This document shows, in pieces, positions 55,363-64,000 of a stretch of 64,000 nt of DNA. The notes below the pieces were generated by a model that ran no database searches, was not told the origin of the DNA, and saw only the letters and a list, made by a program, of their open reading frames with translations. The DNA comes from Parafenestella ontariensis. Taxonomy: Eukaryota > Ascomycota > Dothideomycetes > Pleosporales > Cucurbitariaceae. The stretch covers positions 124,001-188,000 of the forward strand of contig JAKGDA010000045.1 of assembly GCA_021596325.1 (NCBI GenBank), in the 5' to 3' direction. Position numbers and translations under genes: made by a program. Within the stretch, counting starts at the first letter, position 1. Each line of letters starts with the position of its first letter.

Positions 55363-57190
55363 TCACTCTGCACCATTGATAATGGAATCCACTAGGGAAG
55401 CTGTGTGCATTAACATCTCGTCCGCATAGCGATACCCAACCAGCTGAACGCAGATAGGAGCGTTTTCGTAATCTTTGGGTCCAGTATCTATAAGGTGAAA
55501 AGGCACAAAGATCAGCTTTCATTGCCTTAATTTCTTTTGCGGGGGAGGGTAAGTGCATACAGAGACTATACACGCGGGAATCCTCAGCGCCGTATTTAGC
55601 ATTGTTAATATCATCAACGAGGTCGGATTCGCACACTGTGTCAACAGGAATAACAACTGCCGGATAATCGAGATAGTTCCATAGACTAGTATATGTGACT
55701 GTTGTCCATTGGTCGAGAGGGACGGCTGTGTGCGGTGCCGGCGGCATGAGAACCGCATCGATACCGTTGCTGCGGAAAATTTGGAGGTATTCTCGCGCCG
55801 CGGCTTGACGGCGCACGTTGAGATCGAAGAAACCGCGCAGGTCGGTGCCTGGCATGGAGAGGAGGCCAATGGCTTTGAGTGAGGGGATCTCGGGCTCGCC
55901 TGTTCGGGCGAACAGCTCAGAATAATTCTTGAGAAAAGTTCAGCATTAGCTTGGATGCGCAGATGATGGCGACACAGGTGTACCTGCAGAACTTACTTCG
56001 CCTCCCAACAGTGTGTAATACTGGATCAGATCGCTGTAGTACTCTTTGACGTTTGGTAAAGTCAGGGGAACGATTTCGACCCTGCCGCTATTCCGGAGAA
56101 GATCAGAAGCCTTTTTCAGGCCACGCCGGACCGGCGGGGAAGGGGTATACATTCCTTCATCTAGTACTAGGCCGATTCGGACTTCCTCTTTGGGCGCAAG
56201 ATTCGTCCACGGCACTGATATTACAGTGCTGTCGTATTGCCAAGTCTTCGTCTGCATTGTAGTTCTCAGGAACAGAGCTACGTCACGAAGCGAAGTTGCC
56301 ATGGGACCAGCCGAAGAACGCACCCCATCTGTCCCCGGAGTCGTTAGATCTCTCACGCCACCATGCGGCACTATTCCTACACTCGGCCTGAATCCGTAGA
56401 TTCCGTTACTAACTGAAGGGACGCGAATACTTCCGCCAATGTCTGTGCCAACGCCGAGCACACTCCCTCGGAGGGCGAGAAGGGCGCCTTCACCACCTGT
56501 GCTTCCACCAGCCGTCAAGGCAGTATTGCGAGGATTCAGAGTCCTGCCGAAAACGTTGTTATCGCTATCGCCGGTCATGATTAATTGAGGGAGATTGGTT
56601 TTGCAGTAAAGCACAGCCCCCAGATCAAGTAACATTGCTGCAGTACCGCTGTCTTCCTCTGCAGGTTCGTTGACGAAGCATGCCAATCCGGTTGATGTGT
56701 CGTATCCTGATACTTGGAAGCTATCCTTAAGCGAGATAGGTAGACCATGGAAAGGCCGGAGGGCTTTATCGGGATTTATTTGTCGTTCGTGGTCAAGCTC
56801 ACGGGCTCGCTGGATTGCTTTGTCGAAAAAGATCTCCGTTAGGCAATTAGTCTGGAGCAAGAGTCAGCTGGTTAATGAAATCATAGCAAGATTGTGGTGG
56901 AGTATACGAACCAACTGGTGAGCAATGGCAGCCCTTTTGCAAAAGGCGATCGTAACCTGCTCCGCAGACCATTCACCGCCTTTGAGCTTCTCCAACAGCG
57001 CCGTGGCGTCAAAATTGGAGGTGATATTACGTTCTACGTCACTCAAGATCTCGCAGCTCAACGGTACGTCCATGAAGTTGGTGGCTCCATGGTAGCTTTT
57101 CGGAAGAAGCCACTCTTTGGGAATTTTGCCTTGACGTTGCAACTTCTTTTCGGCAGAAATGGCCTGATAATCCTTGAGAACCTGTGACAT
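55363..57190 (-). CDS. amidase-signature hydrolase (acetamidase type)
   Basis: Four exons (57190-56912, 56851-55997, 55927-55561, 55487-55363) give 541 residues, normal for fungal amidases. The N-terminus (MSQVLKDYQAISAEKK, then IPKEWLLP) is typical. The amidase signature is intact: Lys135 in PISLKDSF, Ser210 in AGGSTGGEGALLALRGS and Ser234 in GTDIGGSIRVP make the Ser-cisSer-Lys triad. Exon 4 (YTGPKDYENAPICVQLVGYR) supplies the usual C-terminal strand. It hydrolyses a carboxamide, releasing ammonia and an acid; the substrate is unknown, and acetamide-like is the family default. It faces a Zn2Cys6 gene across a shared 755-bp promoter. Confidence 0.93.
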
Positions 57191-57945
57191 TCTTCGATTT
57201 GTTCAGCTATCAGAATAAGAACAAGATGGTTTAGAGCTCGGCTGAACTCTTTGAAAATCGTAGACCTGGTGCTGCAATAATGAACTGTACCGACTCCCAG
57301 AATGAGTTGATAACAGTGTGAATTTTCTCATTTTTGATATGGTGCTCATTGTCGCCATACTTATAGTGCCGAGAGTTGTATCTCATGTTCTGAATTCGCA
57401 CTAGCTAGAGGCTGTAATGAGGTAGGACAGAATCTAAGCACTAAGAAAAGTCTCCGGCTCCGGTTCCGCTTCCACTTCCGGTCTGGAGTGTTGCTCGCGC
57501 TATCATAAGGACAGGTTTGGACATAATTGACCGCAACAATATGATAATGAACTGCTATTCTTAGACAATCTATTACCTAGTCTCCCATTACGGCCGTATT
57601 TCTTGTTCCCATAGGTGTTCGTGTTGTCCACCGTGAAACCGTGCTTGAGTTGATCTACATCAGCTGCCCGCCAACCCCAATTCAGACTAGCGTAATTACC
57701 TCCCTAGCTTTTCAAGCATCTCAAGGGAACTGCCTCTCATACGACACGTCAACTGACACCTTAAACCTGCGAACGATTGTCGCCGAACTTCCTAAATTGT
57801 TTAGCCCCACCTGGCTCTCAAGTGATTAGTATGATTAGGAGCCCGTAACTCACTAGAGGGTCTAATCTTTCACCCTCGCCTCTCTCGCTCTCTCTCGGGA
57901 CAGAATCTACCGGGAACATCGGCCTGCCTCTCACTCGAAATTGAA
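57191..57945. promoter_or_regulatory. shared promoter of amidase and Zn2Cys6 regulator
   Basis: The two genes diverge from this 755-bp region. It contains a CCGG-rich hexamer array (57453-57482, listed separately). Zn2Cys6 proteins bind CGG/CCG triplets, so autoregulation plus amidase control is a natural inference. Confidence 0.5.
57453..57482. repeat. five hexamer repeats, TCCGGY type
   Basis: Consecutive units are TCCGGC, TCCGGT, TCCGCT, TCCACT, TCCGGT. Three carry CCGG, which contains CGG on both strands, spaced by exact multiples of 6 bp. Confidence 0.7.
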
Positions 57946-59373
57946 ATGGCAATAACCACACCCCGGACCCGGGGGTTCAGAAGTGCATGCGATCGGTGCT
58001 ATCAACTTAAGGAACGCTGTGAGCGTGCGTCGACCACCTCCTCATGTGAAAGATGTGAAAGGCTGGATCAGGTGTGTTCGACTGTCCGCCCAGTCCGACC
58101 GACAGGTCGCCGAACAAATCGTGGGGAACAATCAGCCTCTCAAAGTCTATCGAGCCGGCCCAGAAGTGGCATGCAATCTACACGCCATGTCGGTTTATGG
58201 CTGCGGGAGACCTCTGATTTGAGCCTAGAGGAGAAAGAGCTTCTCATGTTTCTTCTGGGCGATTCGCAAACCCTGCAGTATTCTGTCGTCAGCCCCCGCT
58301 TCAAAGACGCAGAGCAGGAGTCATTTGCAGGCCCATTGCCAGCTGCTTGGCCAATCCTCAAGGACGCGTATCTCGCTTATGCTGGCGTACTGAAGTCACG
58401 TCACCCAGGCCGCGCATCGGATGCGGATGATAATTCCAATCTCCGCCACACATCTTCTGCCATGATAGCGTTGCGCAGCCTTCCTATTATCAAGTCAGAA
58501 GACGCAGAGCTATGTCTGACACTAGGATTCGCGTTGGCATTATCTGTCTACGCGGGCATTGGTATCGGTTACTCCGACATATCCCACTACTGCCTCAGTG
58601 TTGCAAAGCCATTCATTGAGACCGCTGCTGTAGATCCAGAAACGGAGCCCCGAATAAATTTTCTCGTGCTCTTGGAGACCATGCAGTGCATAGTCCACCG
58701 CCGAAAGCCAGCTTTGAGGATTCAGTCACGAGTCCCTCGAAGTGTGGACCGCCACCTCGGGCTCTGTCTCCCTTTGTTACCGTATTATTACGATATTTGC
58801 GTCATCAGCCACTCGCTCGTACAAACCACTGACGCCAAACTCGTATGCCTTCTTCAGCAACAGCTCGAAGAGATCCAAGCTCATGTGGACAAGTGGCAGC
58901 CATCTCACCCAGATGGTTTCCTCCATGAATTCAGTGCAGCTGATGTTGTCCAACTGCTCGCACAAGCTAGGGTTTATCGATTGGCGGCACTTCTGATGAC
59001 TCACCGTTTACAACACACCTTCGGACAGGAGGATAGTCAAGCAGATATCTGGTCACGCGAGGTGATGATGGAACTTGAGTTGGCTCAACGCATATCAAAT
59101 CAGCCCGTTCGCTTCGTGACCATGCCGTTCATCATTGCGGCGGTCGAAACTCGTGACCCCGCTGAACGAAATAAAGTTCTTCGTAATGTAGATGGATATG
59201 TTGACCAGTTCACTCCAGTGGTACAAAAGGCGACCAAGATCTTTTTGTCGCGAGTTTGGCACGAGCGCGACGAACGTACACATTGCTCTTGGTTTGATTC
59301 CATGCACAAACCGTGTGTTATTCTAGACTCTATAGGAGGCTCCTTCTCGGGGCGGCAAGTCGCTGCAGCCTGA
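57946..59373 (+). CDS. Zn2Cys6 transcription factor
   Basis: A single exon of 475 residues. The binuclear zinc cluster is at about residues 15-44: CDRCYQLKERC, eight residues, then CERCERLDQVC (CX2CX6CX8CX2CX6C). A basic Arg/Thr/Gly linker follows (RPVRPTGRRTNRG). The rest (EEKELLMFLLGD, ALRSLPIIKSEDAELCLTLG, LPYYYDICVISHSL) is helical and lacks the full fungal_trans domain, as in the AflR-like or small C6 regulators. It is divergent from the amidase. It probably acts in the nucleus as a pathway-specific activator; the target set is unproven. Confidence 0.85.
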   Translation: MAITTPRTRGFRSACDRCYQLKERCERASTTSSCERCERLDQVCSTVRPVRPTGRRTNRGEQSASQSLSSRPRSGMQSTRHVGLWLRETSDLSLEEKELLMFLLGDSQTLQYSVVSPRFKDAEQESFAGPLPAAWPILKDAYLAYAGVLKSRHPGRASDADDNSNLRHTSSAMIALRSLPIIKSEDAELCLTLGFALALSVYAGIGIGYSDISHYCLSVAKPFIETAAVDPETEPRINFLVLLETMQCIVHRRKPALRIQSRVPRSVDRHLGLCLPLLPYYYDICVISHSLVQTTDAKLVCLLQQQLEEIQAHVDKWQPSHPDGFLHEFSAADVVQLLAQARVYRLAALLMTHRLQHTFGQEDSQADIWSREVMMELELAQRISNQPVRFVTMPFIIAAVETRDPAERNKVLRNVDGYVDQFTPVVQKATKIFLSRVWHERDERTHCSWFDSMHKPCVILDSIGGSFSGRQVAAA

Positions 59374-60096
59374 TCAGTCAGGTACTGGGCTCACGCTAGG
59401 GAGTTCGCCGTTCCCACGTTTCGCTTCGCCTTACCAACACTCCGGCAGGATGACCACCGCTGCCCAATCTTCTGGCACCAGTTCAGATAGGCTGCTGAAT
59501 CCCACCGTGCCAACTTCGGCGCGAAGCCCTGCGTTCGGCTTGTTAAAGCCCTTTGTTTGCTATTCGTCGGATCTTATATCGGTCAATTTAACTGCCAAGA
59601 ATGTGACAAAGAACAAGCGGCAAAGGTCTTAGGGTGTATTATTGTTCGAGTCCGAGGTGTAGAGAGCGAGGATCTACATGTATCCGTATCGAAGGCACCA
59701 AAAGTAGACTACCGTTGATTTGTTGAGATAATCGAGTTGCTTTCACCTCAACTTTTGTTTCTATTTCGAGGGCAATTGGGGTGAATGATATTATTGGTAC
59801 GACTACGATATGGCTCTATAATGCTCATTCACACTGTCGAAGTCAGGTGTCGTTACTGAGGTGTCATTGTTTAGGTCTTGTTGTGCCAGTCCTATTGTTC
59901 CAGCCTCATTGTTGAGATATTATTATTCAAGTCTTAATGTTCTTTCAACTCGCCATTTAAAGTAACAACACGTCTTTTGTGCTTAATCTTTAAGTCTTTA
60001 TCCTTATCTTCTTCAAATACCACACAATTCCATTCATTACTCCCCAAATCAATAACTCAACCCTCAAAACAACTCTACCACTTTCAACAAAACACC
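59374..60096. other. intergenic; contains 14-bp tandem repeats
   Basis: No gene supported. Besides the repeat array, the last 130 bases form a CA-rich leader. Confidence 0.5.
59835..59946. repeat. degenerate 14-bp tandem array, eight units
   Basis: Units in register, 14 bases each: TGTCGAAGTCAGGT, GTCGTTACTGAGGT, GTCATTGTTTAGGT, CTTGTTGTGCCAGT, CCTATTGTTCCAGC, CTCATTGTTGAGAT, ATTATTATTCAAGT, CTTAATGTTCTTTC. A central ATTGTT is exact in three units and near-exact in most. Fourteen is not a multiple of three, so this is not coding. Confidence 0.65.
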
Positions 60097-60477
60097 ATGC
60101 CGCCAAAAGCCGCTCCCGCACCCACCGCAGCAAGAACTCGTTCCCGGCGTACTGCCGCCACATACAACATTAACTACTATGAAGGGCCGCCTATCAGGCC
60201 ACCCAGGAGACGAAGAGCCCGCGAGCCCGTGGCGAAGACCGCCGTCAAAAAAGGAAGTCGGAAAACGAAGAAAGCCCGCGCCCCTGCCAAAAAAGCCCCT
60301 CCCAGAAAAGTAGCCTCCAAGAAAGCGGCCAGGGGAAGAGCAAGCAGGAAAAAAGCAGCCCCTCCTGCCGCTGCGCCGGCCCCAATGCCAAACGCGAGGC
60401 TCTGCCCTGCTTGCGGACAGGTGGGCCACAATAAGAACAACCCTATATGCCCAAACCACGCATCTCGACGGGGATGA
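60097..60477 (+). CDS. basic Lys/Ala/Pro-rich protein with C-terminal zinc knuckle
   Basis: A single exon of 126 residues. It starts MPPKAAPAPTAARTRSRRT and consists largely of Lys, Arg, Ala and Pro in histone H1/AT-hook-like style (KKGSRKTKKARAPAKKAPPR). It ends in CPACGQVGHNKNNPICPNH, a CX2CX4HX6C knuckle. The predicted charge is strongly positive. It probably acts in the nucleus, binding DNA or RNA; this rests on composition only. A 14-bp repeat array lies 150 bp upstream. Confidence 0.7.
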   Translation: MPPKAAPAPTAARTRSRRTAATYNINYYEGPPIRPPRRRRAREPVAKTAVKKGSRKTKKARAPAKKAPPRKVASKKAARGRASRKKAAPPAAAPAPMPNARLCPACGQVGHNKNNPICPNHASRRG

Positions 60478-60815
60478 AGAGGGAGTCTGTAGAATTGATG
60501 GTTATGGAAGCTTTGGGGTGATGTTTTGATCCTGGTGGAAGACTTAAGATTTGGTTGCGAATTGTCAAGGAATGAGAGGCGGGGTTTGAGTGAAGGAGAA
60601 TGAATGAACTTGTGGTGATAGAGGATGAAGGGATTCGATAGGCTATGTGTTATCATTCAACTTGAAATGACGTCATTTTTAATGTATATCGGTTTCTCGT
60701 GAGGTTAACTTTCCATTCTTGAGCCAAACTGCTATAACCTGGGCTGACCAGCTTTTAGACAAAGCCAACTGCGGTCAGTCTACCACGCTACCAGTAAAGT
60801 CTTACCAGAAGACCT
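60478..60815. other. convergent intergenic region
   Basis: 3' flanks of the basic protein and GAD genes. Nothing else is visible. Confidence 0.6.
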
Positions 60816-62560
60816 TTAGCATACAGTCCTATGTACGCCCTTGGACATCGGGCGCTCAGCCTTATGCCTGTGTTCGGCCTTCAAGCCCTTGTTCGCATGT
60901 GTTTTCTCAACACTCGCGGATGATGGCTGGAACGCTGCAAGGTCGACCGCGTCCGTCTTCATCAGCATCTCAGTGACTGCACAGATATCGGTCACCAAGC
61001 GATCAATCATGTCCAGCGACAAGCTCTCGCGTACGACTACCCTCAGAATCTCCGTCTTTTCCTCGTTTGGTGGCAGCGGGTAATCTGCGCGTGTAAGTCA
61101 CAGTACGTTACCGGCGTCAAATAGCACTTACTCGGGATAATGTATTGCTTCGCCCGCAAAAGGTTGGAAACTGCCTCCTGCTTCACGTGAGGATACTTCT
61201 TCTTGAAGCTATCCGTGAGCGCGAAGGCTACGACAGGCAGACCAGCGTTGTAGTCCGCGCTTGTATCGCCCTCATCATACTGCTTCTTTCCTTCCTCGAA
61301 CTTGAGATCGCCCTTCTTTCGGTGGATGTCGCTAACCTACGCGAAAGTTAGCTTCATATATTCAGTTGCACCTATGCAAGTGGGCTGGCTTACGCAACGG
61401 TACCAGCCAGTGTACTCGAGTGCTCTGCTTAACAACCGCGCATTGGCCAACATGTTCTCCATGATACTCCGATAGCCGGCGAAGCCCAGGTGAATTAGGT
61501 TGTAATACTGTGCAATTATTTGCGCTCCTGGTCGGGAGAAGTTAAGCGTGTACGACTCTTCTGTGCCACCGAGGTAGTGTAGCTCGAAGATGAGGTACTT
61601 GGGAAGATAGCTTTCATCTCTCCAGATGATCCAGCCAACACCCGCATAAACCAGGCCAAACTTGTGTCCACTGGTGTTGATGGATTTTACTCGCGGAAGC
61701 TCAAAGTTCCATTTCTTACCAGCCTTAGCGTGAGTAAATGGCGCGATAAAGCCTCCAGAAGCCGCGTCGACGTGGATTGGAATGTCGTTGCCGGTTTGCT
61801 TCTCAAAGTCATCCAGGATGTCAGAAATCTCCTCCACGGGCTCGTAATGTCCTGTGTATGTCGAACCGAGAATGATGAAGACGCCAATGGTGTTTTCATC
61901 AATGTTCTTCTTTACCAGCGCGGGATCCAGGCGATAAGACGACTCTTCGCTTACAGGAAGAATGCGAGCCTCTACCTCGAAGTATCGGGCAAACTTCTCA
62001 AGGGCCACTTGGGCATTTGCTCCCATGATGATGTTCGGTTTCGAGGTGTCCTTGCCCGCTGCTGTGCGCTTTTCTTGCCATCTTCTCTTCATAGCTAGTC
62101 CACCAAGGTGGATGGCTTCGCTGGAACCAGTGGTTGCCGAGCCAATCGCTTTTTCACCATCTTGGGCGCCCCACATATTGGCAATGATAGATACACAGCG
62201 TGCATGCATATCCATCATCGCGGGATACTCATCGGCATCTGACATGTTCTTTGAGAGGTTCTCAATCATCAGCTGCTCAGCCTCTTTCTCCATGTAAGTT
62301 CCCACGAAGGAGGCCAGGTTCAAACTGGGTCTTCCATCCAGATCGAGCTCATCTTTGAGTAACTGGTGTACGACATCTGCTGGAGCACCATCCTGAGGGA
62401 TCCTGAACTTGGAGAGCTCGGTGCTAGCTGCGTATCGGCTTGAGTATGGCGTAGTGTGCGAGACTGCTCGATTGCTAGCGTGATGTCCGGCCTTGTGGGC
62501 AGGATGATCGTGAAGCGTCTTGATCAGCTCCTCCGGATTCACTTGTCTAGCGAGGGACAT
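60816..62560 (-). CDS. gad: glutamate decarboxylase (PLP-dependent)
   Basis: Three exons, 62560-61394, 61336-61132 and 61084-60816, give 546 residues. Introns are 57 and 47 nt. The group II decarboxylase fold is complete: SATTGSSEAIHLGGLAMKRR, IHVDAASGGFIAPF and NTSGHKFGLVYAG, where Lys300 is the PLP-binding residue, then FSRPGAQIIAQYY. The enzyme converts glutamate to GABA and CO2, feeding the GABA shunt and acid/stress tolerance. The last 45 residues are His/Lys-rich. It is divergent from the secreted protein gene at 63689. Confidence 0.93.
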
Positions 62561-63688
62561 TGTGATTGATGATAGATGTAAACGGTCGAATTCGTTAGTT
62601 CAGATGGTCAGTGTGAAGTTTTTAAGCAGATCAAGCAGCGGATCAATCGTGCTTATATTGTTAGAAAAGCAACGATGCATGACGACACATTACGTCCATT
62701 CCGTGCATGTCCACAGAAATCTGTCCGGAATGCTGCGCAGGGCTGCAAAGCTTGACTAAAGCTTGGGAAAAGCTTGTTTCGCTAATAAGTGGACTTCTGG
62801 AGAGCAGTCCGCAGCCAACGAACAAGGTCTATTGCCGCATATGAGACTACGTATGGTTTAGGAAGGGGTCCACCTCGTCACAGAGCGAAAAATAACTCGC
62901 GCAAAGTGACGGTGGAACCAGGTGCAAACCACTCGCGTTTGGGTACGTCAATGACGAAAGACGTGTGCGTATGTAAGAGGGTGAATCAGCGCATCGGCGA
63001 TAATCATTTCCGTCACCGTCGCCACGTGACTAGCCTAGTGCGCGTTGAACTTCTGTAATACTCTTCTGAAGTGCAGGGTTAGTCGCATCTCGAACCAAAT
63101 TGAATTCTGGTTCAGACAGTGCACGTTCCGTCGCTTCTACATGTTGCTTGCGTTTTGATGTCACATGCAGGCTCCTTGTTATGTCACTGACATTGTCACC
63201 CACATTGCGTCACTACTTGTGGGAAATACGACAGATTCTGGGCAGACACCGTTGATTGGCCACTAAGCTTGCGTGGTGTCTCTTATTGGTGCACAGGCTG
63301 ATTATCTAATTCTCATGATCGCGCGTTGTAGCTTGCCCCGCGTCTTGAGGCTGACATGGAGTGACGCGTCCAGCAGGCGGCCTGTTGGTTGCGCGGCCTC
63401 GGCGCTCACGTTAGAGGATCAATAGATGTCGTCGTTGCCCTCGAGGTCTTCGAGACTGCCTTGAGCTTCTCTCTTTCATCCTGCGTGCAGTGTGTTGTGG
63501 GTTGTTTACTTCGTCCGTCTTACTTGTCCGCTCTGACACGAAAGGGACGTTACTGAAACGCGCCAATAATATTGCCACGCAGTGGTGTTGTAATCGACTC
63601 GTCGTCCTCTTTAGTCGCTGACAGCTGCTTCTTCGTTCACCCTTCTACCACTCTTGCATTCTTCGTTTGCGATTGATTACTAGGCATC
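62561..63688. promoter_or_regulatory. 1.1-kb divergent promoter, GAD / secreted protein
   Basis: No ORF supported. Several GTCAC cores (63,170-63,215) and one CACGTGAC (about 63,023) occur. These could be stress or bHLH sites; no function is shown. Confidence 0.4.
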
Positions 63689-64000
63689 ATGCGTTTCACA
63701 CGCATCGTACCACTCCTTCCCCTGGCCTCTGCGCTTGTCATCACAGACGTAGAGGTTTTCCAAAACATCGAGAAGTCGGGCAAACGACTCATCGACAATA
63801 CCCAAAACGTTCTTGATGACGCTTTTGGTTTAGTCAAAGAGGGTGCAAAGGACGTCTACAGCAAAGTGCACCAGGTTGGCTACGATGTTGAGTCTTGGCT
63901 TGAAGGCTCGTCATTCGATGACGCCGAGGTCGACTTCGAGGAAGACCCGCATCATCCTCCTCACCATGGACCACCACACCACGGCAAACCTCGCCACCCT
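63689..64000 (+). CDS. secreted His-rich protein, N-terminal part (possible fasciclin-domain protein)
   Basis: Open from ATG 63689 to the window end, 104 residues, no stop reached. A signal peptide (MRFTRIVPLLPLASALVI) is followed by an acidic helical region (VFQNIEKSGKRLIDNTQNVL, KEGAKDVYSKVHQVGYDVES) and a His/Pro-rich stretch (HHPPHHGPPHHGK). Fungal fasciclin (FAS1) surface proteins often have this layout with the FAS1 domains further on, but the deciding part lies outside the window. Confidence 0.6.
   Translation, partial: MRFTRIVPLLPLASALVITDVEVFQNIEKSGKRLIDNTQNVLDDAFGLVKEGAKDVYSKVHQVGYDVESWLEGSSFDDAEVDFEEDPHHPPHHGPPHHGKPRHP

Noticed and set aside
55346..55561. unspliced C-terminal extension of amidase exon 3
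   Set aside because: Splicing 55560-55488 restores the conserved amidase C-terminus in another frame, so the long open frame is intron read-through.
60177..60656. 159-codon minus-strand open frame
   Set aside because: Antisense of the Lys/Ala-rich basic protein; no own features.

Overview
This is a gene-dense stretch of nuclear DNA from a filamentous ascomycete, most likely a dothideomycete of the Pleosporales type. The evidence is short introns (about 47-75 nt) with GTRNGT donors and CTAAC/CTGAC-like branch sites, and gene families typical of Pezizomycotina: HET and NACHT-ankyrin proteins, SAT4-type rhodopsin-like proteins, a But2 domain, a fungal wax-synthase-type acyltransferase and cryptochrome-DASH. 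Exon structures were assembled by eye from splice signals. Every multi-exon model given exact exon coordinates closes in frame. I saw no tRNA, rRNA, intact transposon or CRISPR array.

Layout. 0-7.5 kb: the 3' end of an MFS transporter, then a 2,097-residue NLR-like STAND protein (fungal N-terminal domain, NACHT, ankyrin repeats). 8-16.8 kb: a housekeeping block with the COPII GTPase SAR1, a Nup53/Nup35-type nucleoporin, an F-box-like protein, ribosomal protein eL14, NAC-alpha and ATP synthase subunit d. 16.8-33 kb: gene-poor accessory DNA holding a GH45-like secreted protein, a rhodopsin-like membrane protein, a small membrane-protein ORF broken by one TAG, a small Tim17-like/DUF1757-type protein, an 87-residue repeat protein and a PIR-type cell-wall protein. 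33-48 kb: LYS2 divergent from an unknown type II membrane protein, an RBR-type ubiquitin ligase, an F-box/zinc-knuckle protein, CHS5 and a wax-synthase-like acyltransferase. 48-64 kb: a HET protein, an 89-residue two-exon gene, a secreted But2-domain protein, CRY-DASH, an amidase divergent from a Zn2Cys6 regulator, a basic zinc-knuckle protein, glutamate decarboxylase and the start of a secreted His-rich protein.

How the genes relate. Most are unlinked functions: secretion (SAR1, CHS5), translation (eL14, NAC-alpha), respiration (ATP7), lysine synthesis (LYS2) and GABA metabolism (GAD). The NLR and HET genes belong to the non-self recognition repertoire. The amidase and Zn2Cys6 gene share one promoter region and look like an enzyme-regulator pair. 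The most notable signals are an apparent 2-nt micro-exon in SAR1, a TAG at codon 5 of an otherwise open membrane-protein ORF, loss of the catalytic acid in the GH45-like protein, and two short-period tandem repeats in promoters.
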